Shown here one piece after another: positions 23,790-32,682 of a stretch of DNA of 50,046 nucleotides. Position numbers and translations under genes: made by a program. Numbering within the stretch: the stretch's first letter is position 1; the number at the start of each line of letters is the position of its first letter. Below the pieces are notes generated by a model. It made no database searches. It was not told the origin of the DNA and was given only the letters and a program-made list of their open reading frames with translations. Source of the DNA: a virus; the IMG/VR virus record IMGVR_UViG_3300047994_000044, positions 1 to 50,046 of that record. One strand, written 5' to 3'.

Positions 23790-26434
23790 TGAAGTCTACA
23801 AATTTCTATACAAACGTCCAGCACTACGGGAATAATGTTCTATTCCGTGGTGTCGTGGATGGGAAGCGCGTAAGGAAGCGCCTTCCATATCAACCTCGTC
23901 TATATACGGTTTCTAAGAACTATCAGTCACCGTACAAGACCCTTTCTGGTCAACCACTAGACGAGGTATCTTTTGAAGATATCAACGCACACAAAGAGTT
24001 TAGGAAAAAGTATCAGCACATTCCTGGATTCAAATTGTATGGTGATAATCGTCATGAATACTCTTTCATTTCTGATTTTTACACTAATGACATTGAGTTT
24101 AAGTTCTCTGACATTGTCGTAGCCTATATCGATATTGAGGTTGGTTCTCAAAATGGATTTCCTAAGCCTGAACAGGCCAATGAGCCTATAACAGCCATCA
24201 CTATCCATGTTGCCGGTAAGTTCTATGTGTTTGGTTATGGTAACGGTTCAGATCAAATGTTTACGACAACTCGTGAAGATGTCATTTACACTCATTGCGC
24301 AGATGAAAAAGATCTAATTCGTAAGTTCATGGAGCTATGGAAGAAGCATTATCCGGACATTGTTACTGGATGGAATGCTTGTCGTTCATTGCGTATGGGT
24401 AATCCCAGTGCAGGGTTCGACTTTACTTACATGATCAATCGTATGGAACGATTATTCATGGGTTCCGATGGTGAGGATTTAATCAAGCAATTATCACCGT
24501 GGGGTTGGGTCAGAAAACGCAATGTTAGAGTTGGCACAGACGAAATCTGTTATCACGAGATTTCCGGTGTCGCTATGATTGATTACATTGATTTGTACAT
24601 CAAGTTTTCTGCAAACCCAAGTCAAGAGTCATACAAGTTAGATTATATTGGTAGCGTGGAAGTCGGATCAAAAAAGATCGACTATTCTGAATACGAAGAT
24701 TTGTACAGCCTATTTGTTAAGAATTATCAAAAGTTCATCGATTACAACATTGGTGACGTTGAATTGGTTATGAAGATCGAAGCAAAGAATGCTTTGATCG
24801 AACAGATTGTGACTCTCGCTTACGATGCTCGCGTCAACTTCGAGGATGTGTTCTCACAGGTTCGTATGTGGGATACGATTGTCATGAACGAACTTAAGCG
24901 CAAAGGTATCATGATGCCTCCCAAGAAGGAGAATCCTAAGAGCGAACAGTTCATAGGTGGTTACGTTAAAGAGCCTAAAGCCGGTATGTACCATTGGCTC
25001 GCTTCATTCGACTTTACTAGCCTTTATCCTCATTTGATCATGATGTTTAATATCTCTCCTGAAACATTGCTTCATCCTGAAGAGTTCAGTGATCTTCTAT
25101 TGGCATGGTTTGAAAAATGTAACTTTGGTAAAAATACCGACAATATCGAGTGTATGCTAGAAAAGATCTACGACACTAATATTCTTAAAGACGAGAAAGT
25201 CACGTTGACGCCTAATGGTCAGTTCTTTAGGACGAATGTTCGTGGATTCTTGCCGGATATCATGGACCGAATGTACAAAGATCGTGCTGCTTACAAGAAG
25301 AAAATGACTGAGCAGAAAAAGCTTCTTGAAAAGACTACCGACCCTGAGGAAAGATTGAAGATTGAAGCTTTGATCACAAAGTATAACAACCTTCAGGCTT
25401 CCAAGAAGATTCAGTTGAACTCAGCTTTCGGTGCCGTTGGAAATCAATACTTCCGATTCTTTGATGTTCGTTTGGCTGAAGCCATCACTACATCTGCTCG
25501 TCTATCTGTTCAGTTCATTCAGAAGAGACTTAATGAGTTTATTAATAACCGTACAGGTCAGACCAATGGTGACTATGTCATTGCTAGTGATACCGATTCG
25601 GTCTATGTCACCTTTAAGGCGATTGTAGACGCTGCGTACACGCCTGAGCAGCAGAAAGCTATGGGGCCGGGAAAGGTCATAGAACACTTGGATAAGGTCT
25701 GCGAGAAGGTTATAGCGCCTCAGGTGAAGGCTTTTTGCCAGGAACTAGCTGACTATACCAATGCTTACGAACAGAAGCTAGAAATGAAGCGTGAAGCTTT
25801 GGTAGATCGCGCCATCTGGGTCAAGAAGAAGCATTACATGTTGAACATTTACAACATGGAGGGTGTGCAGTACGCCAAGCCAAAGCTTAAGATTACCGGC
25901 ATGGCAGCTATCAAGTCATCTACTCCAGGTGCTTGTCGTAAGGCAGCAAAAGAAGCTTTCGAACTTATTATTAATGGTGGAACTATTAAAGAACTTCGTG
26001 ATTTCAATGAGAAGTTTCGTAAGGAATTCTTTAACCTTCCGGTACAAGATATTGCTGCACCATTGGGCATGCACGGATTAGAGAAATATGATGGCTCCAA
26101 CAGTACCGAAATTATTTTTCGAAATAAGACCCCAGCACATGTGAAGGGAGCTATCGTCTTTAATCGTTGGTTAATCAGGAAAGATCTTACGAGAAAGTAC
26201 CAATCTATTAAAGAAGGTGAAAAACTTAAGTACGTTTACTTGAAAGAACCCAACAAGCTTCAATCCGATGTCGTGTCGTTTACGACAGTGATTCCTAAAG
26301 AGTTTGAAGTGGACGATAGTATTGATTATGAAGCAATGTTCAATAAGAATTATCTTGTGCAAATAGAACGTGTCACTGAGGCCATTGGGTGGGAACTAGA
26401 GGAAAGAGGATCTTTAGAGCATCTGTTCCAGTAG
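23789..26434 (+). CDS. 43: gp43-like family B DNA polymerase
   Basis: An 881-aa replicative polymerase (T4 gp43 about 898 aa). Exonuclease motifs: Exo I IDIE near 114, Exo II GWN...FDFTYM near 193-215, Exo III YNIGDVE near 322. Polymerase motifs: A DFTSLYP near 409-415, B KIQLNSAFG near 537-545 (Phe in place of the usual Tyr), C SDTDS near 600-604. A ten-residue insertion lies inside Exo II between GWN and FDF. No intein or intron interrupts the gene. The stop is followed by the uvsX promoter. Confidence 0.95.
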   Translation: MKSTNFYTNVQHYGNNVLFRGVVDGKRVRKRLPYQPRLYTVSKNYQSPYKTLSGQPLDEVSFEDINAHKEFRKKYQHIPGFKLYGDNRHEYSFISDFYTNDIEFKFSDIVVAYIDIEVGSQNGFPKPEQANEPITAITIHVAGKFYVFGYGNGSDQMFTTTREDVIYTHCADEKDLIRKFMELWKKHYPDIVTGWNACRSLRMGNPSAGFDFTYMINRMERLFMGSDGEDLIKQLSPWGWVRKRNVRVGTDEICYHEISGVAMIDYIDLYIKFSANPSQESYKLDYIGSVEVGSKKIDYSEYEDLYSLFVKNYQKFIDYNIGDVELVMKIEAKNALIEQIVTLAYDARVNFEDVFSQVRMWDTIVMNELKRKGIMMPPKKENPKSEQFIGGYVKEPKAGMYHWLASFDFTSLYPHLIMMFNISPETLLHPEEFSDLLLAWFEKCNFGKNTDNIECMLEKIYDTNILKDEKVTLTPNGQFFRTNVRGFLPDIMDRMYKDRAAYKKKMTEQKKLLEKTTDPEERLKIEALITKYNNLQASKKIQLNSAFGAVGNQYFRFFDVRLAEAITTSARLSVQFIQKRLNEFINNRTGQTNGDYVIASDTDSVYVTFKAIVDAAYTPEQQKAMGPGKVIEHLDKVCEKVIAPQVKAFCQELADYTNAYEQKLEMKREALVDRAIWVKKKHYMLNIYNMEGVQYAKPKLKITGMAAIKSSTPGACRKAAKEAFELIINGGTIKELRDFNEKFRKEFFNLPVQDIAAPLGMHGLEKYDGSNSTEIIFRNKTPAHVKGAIVFNRWLIRKDLTRKYQSIKEGEKLKYVYLKEPNKLQSDVVSFTTVIPKEFEVDDSIDYEAMFNKNYLVQIERVTEAIGWELEERGSLEHLFQ

Positions 26435-26451
26435 AGTATTAACCATATTTT

Positions 26452-26482
26452 TGCTATAATGTTCCTTCTTATTAGAAGGAAC
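26452..26482 (+). promoter_or_regulatory. Extended -10 promoter fused to a hairpin that hides the uvsX Shine-Dalgarno
   Basis: TGcTATAAT (26452-26460) is a consensus extended -10. GTTCCTTCT (26461-26469), loop TATT, AGAAGGAAC (26474-26482) make a perfect 9-bp hairpin holding the AAGGA of uvsX, whose ATG is at 26487. The predicted start near 26467 lies in the 5' arm. Confidence 0.75.
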
Positions 26483-26486
26483 GACT

Positions 26487-27578
26487 ATGGAAAACAAGCA
26501 AAATAAACCAAACAAACTCCTAGACAAAATCAAGAAGAATTCAACAATCAAAGAATCAGCCATTCTGTCTGACTCAAAGTTCTTCGATAAGAAAGATCAA
26601 ATCAAAACAGAAATTCCTATTCTTAATGTGGCACTATCAGCAGATCTTAATGGTGGTATCTCACCAGGTTTGACTCTTTGGGCCGGTCCATCTAAACATT
26701 TTAAGACGGCATTTCTTTTAATGATGGTTAAGGCTTATCAAGAAAAATATCCAGATGGTGTATGTTTGTTTTACGATTCCGAATTTGGAACGGGTAAAAC
26801 ATATTTTGATGCATTTGGTATAGATATGTCTCGTGTTGTTCATAGTCCGCTTACAGATGTTGAGCAATTGAAGTTTGATATCATGGCTCAACTTCAGGAA
26901 GTGGAACGTGGCGACAAATTATTCATTGCTATAGATTCTGTTGGTAATCTAGCTTCTAAGAAAGAAGTAGAAGATGCATTAGCCCAGAAGTCAGTCACCG
27001 ACATGACTCGCGCTAAACAAATCAAATCTTTGTTCCGTATGGTTACCCCACATTTGAATCTTAAAGATATTCCAATGCATGTAGTAATGCATATCTACAT
27101 GGAACAAGGAATGTACCCGAAGGCCATTATTAGTGGTGGTACTGGACCTTTGTATTCCGCAGATAGTGCATTCATCATTGGTCGTCAACAAGAAAAAGAA
27201 CAAGGTGAAACTGAAATTCTTGGTTACGATTTTATTATCAATGTTGAGAAGTCTAGATTCGTCAAAGAAAAATCTAAGATTCCAATTGAAGTACGTTTCG
27301 ACGGTGGCATCAGCCAATTTTCTGGACTAAAAGATCTTGCTATTGAATCAGGTCATGTAACTAAACCTAAGCCTGGTTGGTATTCGCGTGTAGACATGGA
27401 GACCGGTGAAGTTGAAGATAAGCTATGGCGCAAAGCAGACATGAATTGCGCAGAGTTTTGGACACCTATTTTGAATGATCAAAAATTCAAAGATTGGATC
27501 AAAGACACATACGCTTTGACTGGCGATTCAATGTATCAAGGCTATGAGGATCTTAATATTGAGGATGGAGACGAATAA
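26487..27578 (+). CDS. uvsX: UvsX-like RecA-family recombinase
   Basis: The 363-aa protein (T4 UvsX about 391 aa) has Walker A GPSKHFKT near residues 67-74, Walker B LFIAIDSVGNL near 145-155, the DNA-binding loop region TRAKQIKSLFRM, and HIYMEQGMYP. It forms filaments on single-stranded DNA for strand exchange with UvsY. The acidic C-terminus is typical. Its leader is a strong hairpin with the Shine-Dalgarno inside. Confidence 0.94.
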   Translation: MENKQNKPNKLLDKIKKNSTIKESAILSDSKFFDKKDQIKTEIPILNVALSADLNGGISPGLTLWAGPSKHFKTAFLLMMVKAYQEKYPDGVCLFYDSEFGTGKTYFDAFGIDMSRVVHSPLTDVEQLKFDIMAQLQEVERGDKLFIAIDSVGNLASKKEVEDALAQKSVTDMTRAKQIKSLFRMVTPHLNLKDIPMHVVMHIYMEQGMYPKAIISGGTGPLYSADSAFIIGRQQEKEQGETEILGYDFIINVEKSRFVKEKSKIPIEVRFDGGISQFSGLKDLAIESGHVTKPKPGWYSRVDMETGEVEDKLWRKADMNCAEFWTPILNDQKFKDWIKDTYALTGDSMYQGYEDLNIEDGDE

Positions 27579-28009
27579 TGAAAAGATATCTTCATAAGAA
27601 ATTAGAAGACATCCTCATTATTTTAAAGCTAAAGAAATATGAAAAAGATAAGTTCTTTAGGATTGCCGACGAGTATAATGGATTGCTTCCAATAGAGGTT
27701 TTAGAAGGTGCGTACAAGGGAACAGTCTTCACTGTAAAGGACATTAAAGTCCTGGATGATTACGGTAAGACCAAATTCGATCACGAAATAATCAAAAAGA
27801 TTCCTGGTACGCACGCTTCTTATTACGGTGAAGAGTTTTCCAAGTTAGTGGGTGAGATTTTGTTCATCTGTATTGCAGATGCACAAACCAATTTTAATGA
27901 TTTGAAGAAAGAGGTATTGAGCGATGATACGGATGGAAGTGTGTATTTTGAGGAACCTATTGAAGAACGAACCGTTTCTAAGAAAGGCCCTACCGTATCT
28001 GAAAGTTGA
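27578..28009 (+). CDS. Hypothetical protein between uvsX and the helicase
   Basis: The 143-aa product starts at a TAATG junction and overlaps the helicase gene by 86 bp. It has a lysine-rich helical N-terminus (KKLEDILIILKLKKYEKDK), a central VLEGAYKGTVFTVKDI beta segment and an acidic C-terminus. No family is recognised. A gene at this place between uvsX and 41 is common in T4-like phages, with varied content. Confidence 0.65.
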   Translation: MKRYLHKKLEDILIILKLKKYEKDKFFRIADEYNGLLPIEVLEGAYKGTVFTVKDIKVLDDYGKTKFDHEIIKKIPGTHASYYGEEFSKLVGEILFICIADAQTNFNDLKKEVLSDDTDGSVYFEEPIEERTVSKKGPTVSES

Positions 28010-29345
28010 GTATTTTAACGAGTCTCGCGCCGAACAAATTATATTCACCGAATTAGCAAACCACGTTGAAAAATACAAGATGCCTCCGTCAACGGATGCT
28101 CTTTGGATTGCTATCAATCACCGTACCGATATCTTTGAAAGTGATATCGAACAGGTAGAGTTACTTCTAGACAATATTTCTAAAAATGAAATACAAGACG
28201 ATATAGGTTGGTTAGATTTCGAAACGGAAAAGTTTTGTCAGGAGAAAGCACTCCATAATGCTATTCATGAATCTATTCAGATCATGGGTGGCAAGAGCAA
28301 AAAAGACAAAGGTAGTATTCCTCAATTATTGACTGATGCACTTGCTGTCAGCTTTGACCCAAATGTTGGTCATGATTACATTGAGGATGCTGATGAACGT
28401 TACGAATACTATCATCGTAAAAATACAAAGCTTCCTCTTTCAAACAAAAAATTCAATCTTGCTACGGGTGGCGGCTTAGAATCTAAGACTTTGAATGTCA
28501 TTTTAGCTGGGCCTAAAGTTGGCAAATCATTGATCATGTGTGACTTCGCAGCCGGTTACCTTGAGCAGGGATACAATGTTTTGTACATTACATTGGAAAT
28601 GGCTGAAGAAAAAATATCACAGCGAATCGATGCTAACCTTCTTGATATTACAATTAAGAATCTTGTGGATCTTCCTAAAGAAAACTATGATCGTAAAATA
28701 GCTAGTATGAGGGAAACTATTAAAGGTAGATTGATTGTTAAAGAGTATCCAACCGCAACAGCTAACGTGAATCATTTCCGTGCTTTGTTGAACGAACTTC
28801 TTCTTAAGAAACAATTTAGGCCACATGTGATTTTTGTCGATTATTTGAACATTTGTACTTCTTCACGTTACAAACCAGGAAACAACGTAAACAGTTATAC
28901 CTACGTTAAGAGCATAGCTGAAGAATTGCGTGGTCTTGCCGGTGAAATCAAATGTCCTATCGTTAGCGCGACTCAGATCACTCGTGCTGGCTTTAAAGAC
29001 AGTGACCCTGACATGGATGCTACTTCTGAATCGTTTGGTCTACCGGCCACTGTGGATGAATTATGGGTAGTCACAACAAATGATCAACTTCGTGCTCAAA
29101 ACCAATTAGCAGTCAAGAAGCTGGCAAGTCGATCTACTGATGTGAATGAAAATCAACGTTTCTTAGTTGGTGTTAACTATGGAAAGATGAAGCTTTACGA
29201 CATTGAAGATTCTGGTCAGACACTCAACCAAGACATTGGTTACCAGCAGGTTACACCAACTAGAACGGGTGGCAGCATGTGGGACAAGTTTAAGAATATA
29301 GGTAACAATCAAGATGTTGATACTGAGACTGGAGAAATTGTATAA
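27924..29345 (+). CDS. 41: gp41-like DnaB-type replicative helicase
   Basis: A 473-aa helicase (T4 gp41 about 475 aa). An N-terminal helical domain (ILRNLLKNEPFLRKALPYLK) is followed by the RecA-like motor: Walker A GPKVGKS near residues 195-201, ITLEMAEE (H1a-like) near 220, Walker B HVIFVDYLNI near 301-310 and SATQITR near 351. It unwinds DNA ahead of the polymerase and binds the gp61 primase. A GAGG site lies 15 nt before the ATG. Confidence 0.93.
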   Translation: MIRMEVCILRNLLKNEPFLRKALPYLKVEYFNESRAEQIIFTELANHVEKYKMPPSTDALWIAINHRTDIFESDIEQVELLLDNISKNEIQDDIGWLDFETEKFCQEKALHNAIHESIQIMGGKSKKDKGSIPQLLTDALAVSFDPNVGHDYIEDADERYEYYHRKNTKLPLSNKKFNLATGGGLESKTLNVILAGPKVGKSLIMCDFAAGYLEQGYNVLYITLEMAEEKISQRIDANLLDITIKNLVDLPKENYDRKIASMRETIKGRLIVKEYPTATANVNHFRALLNELLLKKQFRPHVIFVDYLNICTSSRYKPGNNVNSYTYVKSIAEELRGLAGEIKCPIVSATQITRAGFKDSDPDMDATSESFGLPATVDELWVVTTNDQLRAQNQLAVKKLASRSTDVNENQRFLVGVNYGKMKLYDIEDSGQTLNQDIGYQQVTPTRTGGSMWDKFKNIGNNQDVDTETGEIV

Positions 29346-29353
29346 ATCAAAGG

Positions 29354-29563
29354 ATGGAAACAGAGAAATCTAGAATCATTCTTCTTTCGGATGTTAAAGA
29401 ACAACGCGAACGCCAGTTGAAGGAGTTAGCTATGTACCTTAAGAAAAAAGAAGAGTTGGAAACAAAACTGGAGTATATCCGTAGGGATCTTCAGCTAACT
29501 GAAACTATCATCAAAATGATCCAATCTGAAAACTCAGCCAATAGTGTCAGCATACGTTCTTGA
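29354..29563 (+). CDS. Small coiled-coil protein
   Basis: The 69-aa product is almost entirely charged helix with leucine spacing consistent with a coiled coil (ERQLKELAMYLKKKEELETKL). An AAAGGATG site precedes the ATG. It is last in the helicase operon, before a late-type box at 29578. No family is recognised. Confidence 0.65.
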   Translation: METEKSRIILLSDVKEQRERQLKELAMYLKKKEELETKLEYIRRDLQLTETIIKMIQSENSANSVSIRS

Positions 29564-29577
29564 TCATATTTTAATAG

Positions 29578-29613
29578 TATAAATACGTTAGTTAATAACA
29601 AAAGGAAATTAAC
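29578..29613 (+). promoter_or_regulatory. T4-type late promoter box TATAAATA with a leader hairpin
   Basis: TATAAATA (29578-29585) is the full T4 late consensus. GTTAAT (29591-29596) and ATTAAC (29608-29613) could pair around the AAAGGA of the next gene. A start about 7 nt after the box falls at the beginning of the 5' arm. Confidence 0.7.
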
Positions 29614-29793
29614 ATGTTAGGTTTAATAATTACAGGTGTTTTGGTCCTAGCCGCTGTTGTAGCTTACAAGCTATGGAAGTCAGGTAAGGTAGTAACTGGA
29701 GCAACAGTTGTTGCTGGTGTTGAAGCTGACGTTAAGGCAGCAGCAACCGATGCAGAAAAGGCAGTTGCAAACACTGTCGTCTCAAAGCTTTAA
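29614..29793 (+). CDS. Small membrane protein with Ala/Val-rich helix
   Basis: 59 aa from ATG 29614 to TAA 29791-29793, with AAAGGA at 29602-29606. Residues 2-20 (LGLIITGVLVLAAVVAYKL) form one membrane helix. The rest is an amphipathic alanine-rich helix (GVEADVKAAATDAEKA). It stands alone between a late promoter and a hairpin, so it is probably a late-expressed one-gene unit, for example a virion or lysis accessory protein. Confidence 0.75.
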   Translation: MLGLIITGVLVLAAVVAYKLWKSGKVVTGATVVAGVEADVKAAATDAEKAVANTVVSKL

Positions 29794-29829
29794 TCGAATA
29801 ACGATAACTAAAAGACAATAACAAAATTA

Positions 29830-29854
29830 GCCGGGAAACTTGTAATCTCCCGGC
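29830..29854 (+). terminator. GC-rich hairpin, possible terminator
   Basis: GCCGGGA (29830-29836) pairs with TCCCGGC (29848-29854) around an 11-nt loop. The following bases (acttcttc) are only partly U-rich, so termination may be incomplete. Confidence 0.55.
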
Positions 29855-29876
29855 ACTTCTTCACAGAGTAGGAAGC

Positions 29877-31118
29877 ATGGAAAATTATAATGCAGTATTT
29901 CTAGTAGGCGGTCCTGGTTCCGGTAAGGATTTCCTATTACGCACGGCTCTTAAAGAGTCTGGTGCCACAGAGTTTCCTTTAGCGAAACTCATTGACGCAA
30001 TCGCCCATAACAAAAACGTTGAAACTATAGATGGTAGACCGTTGATCGTTAATGGCACGGCTGAATCTTATACTCACGTTCATACATCAAAAGCAGTCCT
30101 TGAAGCGATGGGCTATCAGACTGCCATGGTCTTCGTATACACAGACAATCAAGCATCTTTCCTACGTTCAGGAAACATCCTCGAATCTCGTCGTGCATCC
30201 AGGTACGAAGAATCCATCAAGTCAATGCACGAGTTTAAGGATCTATTCGGAGAAGGGTTCTTCCTATTCGATAATTCTAACGATTTTGTAAAAGCCAATG
30301 AAGAAACTCAGGCGCAAATTGTTTCTTGGCTCCAAGAATTGAATACGTTGGTTGAAGGGTATTTTGAAAAGCCGGTAATGGGTATCCGTTCCCCAAAAGT
30401 ACCTAAGCCAGTTGGTGGTGAACCTAAGGGTGGCCATGACGTTCCAGCTGGCTATGAACGAGTCAAAGACGGATCATTCAACGTTCTACGAAAGAAGAAA
30501 CCTGTCCCATTAGAAGGTCAAAACGATACATCTAATATTCGTGAAGATGTTGATATTTTATTTGAAAAAGAGTTTCCAACAATTGTAGACATGATTGCCC
30601 AGAAGAAAGACAAGAAAGGTGTTTCTCAGGGCGACAAGTATAAGGGTGGTATCGCTGTACCAGGAAACAAAGCAACCTCTCGTGAGGTAGTTGAAAGTGC
30701 CGAGAAACATCTTATTACTTTTAGCCACAACAACTGTTCATACCGTGTACACAAATTAGGTTGCCCAGCAGCAAAAGAAGGAAAGCATAGAACAGTTTGG
30801 GAGCATGAAGGTGACGCACATAGTGCGCTTCAAGCTTGCCATAATGACGAATCAGAGAAAGCTGGCAAGCCAACCAAAGCTAATGCTGCTATCTGTAAGT
30901 GTGCTAAACCAGTCAGTGAAAGCAATCAAGAAATTAAAGTAACTCAGACCCAAGCCAAAGGTGTGAAGTATCGTAAAGATCGTCCAGCGAAAGGTGCAAG
31001 ACCACCTGGTGATTATTTTGACGGCAGGATGGGCGCAGTTCCGAGCGGTGGTATCGGATTGACAGCTTATAAAGAAGAAACCACTCCAAAATCATTGAAA
31101 GATATTCGTAGGAAATAA
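29877..31118 (+). CDS. P-loop kinase-like N-terminus with Cys/His-containing tail
   Basis: 413 aa. Residues 1-165 form a P-loop NTPase with LVGGPGSGKDFLLR near 9-22 and resemble small kinases. The middle is basic and proline-rich (PKVPKPVGGEPKGG). Residues about 280-345 hold a Cys/His pattern (HNNCSYRVHKLGCP, then CHND and CKC) that may bind zinc. Long low-complexity tails like this occur on T4-like virion or packaging accessory proteins. The function is not assigned. Confidence 0.6.
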   Translation: MENYNAVFLVGGPGSGKDFLLRTALKESGATEFPLAKLIDAIAHNKNVETIDGRPLIVNGTAESYTHVHTSKAVLEAMGYQTAMVFVYTDNQASFLRSGNILESRRASRYEESIKSMHEFKDLFGEGFFLFDNSNDFVKANEETQAQIVSWLQELNTLVEGYFEKPVMGIRSPKVPKPVGGEPKGGHDVPAGYERVKDGSFNVLRKKKPVPLEGQNDTSNIREDVDILFEKEFPTIVDMIAQKKDKKGVSQGDKYKGGIAVPGNKATSREVVESAEKHLITFSHNNCSYRVHKLGCPAAKEGKHRTVWEHEGDAHSALQACHNDESEKAGKPTKANAAICKCAKPVSESNQEIKVTQTQAKGVKYRKDRPAKGARPPGDYFDGRMGAVPSGGIGLTAYKEETTPKSLKDIRRK

Positions 31119-31119
31119 T

Positions 31120-31293
31120 ATGACCGAAAAAACACTCCAAGAACTAGAAGCGTACCACAACAGGTTGGTTCATGACGTACAACGTGTCAATGCAATCGAT
31201 CCAGGTGGATTGAATCGTAATACACCATTGGTTCGTAACCTTAAGGCTGTAGAAGAACAAATTCGCCAGAAGAAGAATGCCAACAACACCTAA
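31120..31293 (+). CDS. Hypothetical 57-aa helical protein
   Basis: ATG at 31120 follows GGAAATAAT. The product is 57 aa with heptad-like leucines (LQELEAYHNRL) and ends inside the next gene, overlapping it by 17 bp. Both overlap and composition fit its neighbours. No family is recognised. Confidence 0.6.
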   Translation: MTEKTLQELEAYHNRLVHDVQRVNAIDPGGLNRNTPLVRNLKAVEEQIRQKKNANNT

Positions 31294-32155
31294 AAAATTA
31301 GCTGACATTCGTGGTCAAGCAATTAAAGACCAAACGACTGATCTTGACAATGTAAAATCATTCTCTGCTGAGGGAAAGGATTTTCGTGGTCTAAACAAAA
31401 CAGTCAGGGTACCTTTTCCCAAGCCAAAAGTGACTCCTGGTGATAGGACTACCTATCCCGGTTCAGCACCTGATAATGGTAGACTTAAAGAATCGTCTGA
31501 CGATTTGATGACCAATCATCGTGCAGACATGAAAAAGATCAAAGATCCTAAGGTGAAGTTGGATAACACTGTTAAAGGTTTAAAGCGTCGTATGAAGAAC
31601 TCAGGTGGTAATTCATTGTTGAAGCCACAGGCAGAAGCCTACGACGGTGGAGCACCAAACACTGGAAATAACAATTATGCTCAGTCACTTCCAGTCCCAG
31701 CAGGAACAAAGAAAACCAATATGAACAAGAAGTTACGTAGAGATACTATACCTAATGCTAGCACGACTTATGAAAGTGATGTTATAATGTCGCTTAGTGA
31801 CTTAGATTCAATTTTCGAAGAATTCATCAACGAACAAGACCCTTGTTGGAAAGGGTATAAGCAAGTTGGTGAAAAGGAAAAGAACGGCAAGAAGGTACCT
31901 AATTGCGTTCCTGTGAAAGAAGAATTGAAGGTCGGTGAAAAGGAAGATGTTGACGGCAACAATGAAGCCAAGAAGGTCCGTGGAACGAACGCTAAAGGCC
32001 CAGGAACCGGAAAGGTTGCTCGTAAGTACCTTGGCAAGGTTCGCGGTACAACGGCTACTGGAAAGCCAGCGCATAGGATTATCACTGAACCTGTTATTGG
32101 TGAGAAAGATAAAAATTGGAATAAGACGACTCCAAGCGGAGACCGTAAGAAATAA
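31277..32155 (+). CDS. Lys/Gly-rich phage protein with CWKGYKQ motif
   Basis: A 292-aa basic, low-complexity protein. Near residue 190 it has EQDPCWKGYKQVG followed by NGKKVPNCVP, a motif that recurs in proteins encoded near structural genes of large myoviruses. The N-terminal half is rich in Lys, Pro and Asn and looks disordered. A virion or prohead-internal role is plausible. No enzyme motif is visible. Confidence 0.6.
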   Translation: MPTTPKKLADIRGQAIKDQTTDLDNVKSFSAEGKDFRGLNKTVRVPFPKPKVTPGDRTTYPGSAPDNGRLKESSDDLMTNHRADMKKIKDPKVKLDNTVKGLKRRMKNSGGNSLLKPQAEAYDGGAPNTGNNNYAQSLPVPAGTKKTNMNKKLRRDTIPNASTTYESDVIMSLSDLDSIFEEFINEQDPCWKGYKQVGEKEKNGKKVPNCVPVKEELKVGEKEDVDGNNEAKKVRGTNAKGPGTGKVARKYLGKVRGTTATGKPAHRIITEPVIGEKDKNWNKTTPSGDRKK

Positions 32156-32166
32156 GAGGTTATATT

Positions 32167-32682
32167 ATGATTTTGTATGTGGATATGGATGGTGTGTTAG
32201 TGGATTTTCATAAGGAAGCTTCCAGGCGAATCGGTTACGACATCGACGGAAAGGAATTTGAAGATTTTGGGCAGAATAAGAGAAATCAAGCTTATTCTGA
32301 AGCATGTGACACAGTTGAATTTTGGTCTCAGCTTGAACCTATGCAGGACTATGATGAATTGTGGGGTTTCGTCAAATATTGGAACCCTCATATTTTGACG
32401 GCATACCCTCAATGGGGTAAATCTGCTATTGAGGTTGCTATTAAAGGAAAAAAGATTTGGAACAAGACTCACATGATGGTTCCTGATAATAGGTTTCATG
32501 TCGTGGCTCGTGTCGAGAAGCAAAAGTTTGCCCTAAATAAGACAACGATGTATCCCAATGTTTTAATTGACGATAAGGATAAAAACATCGAAGAATGGAT
32601 CAAAGCTGGTGGAATCGGAGTCCTTCACATTAGCGCAAAAGATACGATTAGACAGCTTGAGGAAATTGGATATACGAAATGA
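32167..32682 (+). CDS. 5'-nucleotidase-like HAD protein
   Basis: The 171-aa protein begins ILYVDMDGVLVDFHKEA, the HAD motif I of the 5'(3')-deoxyribonucleotidase (NT5C) type, then HILTAYP (motif II), and LIDDKDKNIEEW (motif IV). It would dephosphorylate deoxynucleotides and so adjust precursor pools, in line with the other nucleotide genes. The start context is GGTTATATTATG. It overlaps the next gene by 4 bp. Confidence 0.8.
   Translation: MILYVDMDGVLVDFHKEASRRIGYDIDGKEFEDFGQNKRNQAYSEACDTVEFWSQLEPMQDYDELWGFVKYWNPHILTAYPQWGKSAIEVAIKGKKIWNKTHMMVPDNRFHVVARVEKQKFALNKTTMYPNVLIDDKDKNIEEWIKAGGIGVLHISAKDTIRQLEEIGYTK

Noticed and set aside
23789-26434. Intron or intein in the DNA polymerase gene
   Set aside because: The reading frame is continuous with normal motif spacing except for a ten-residue insertion, which is too short.
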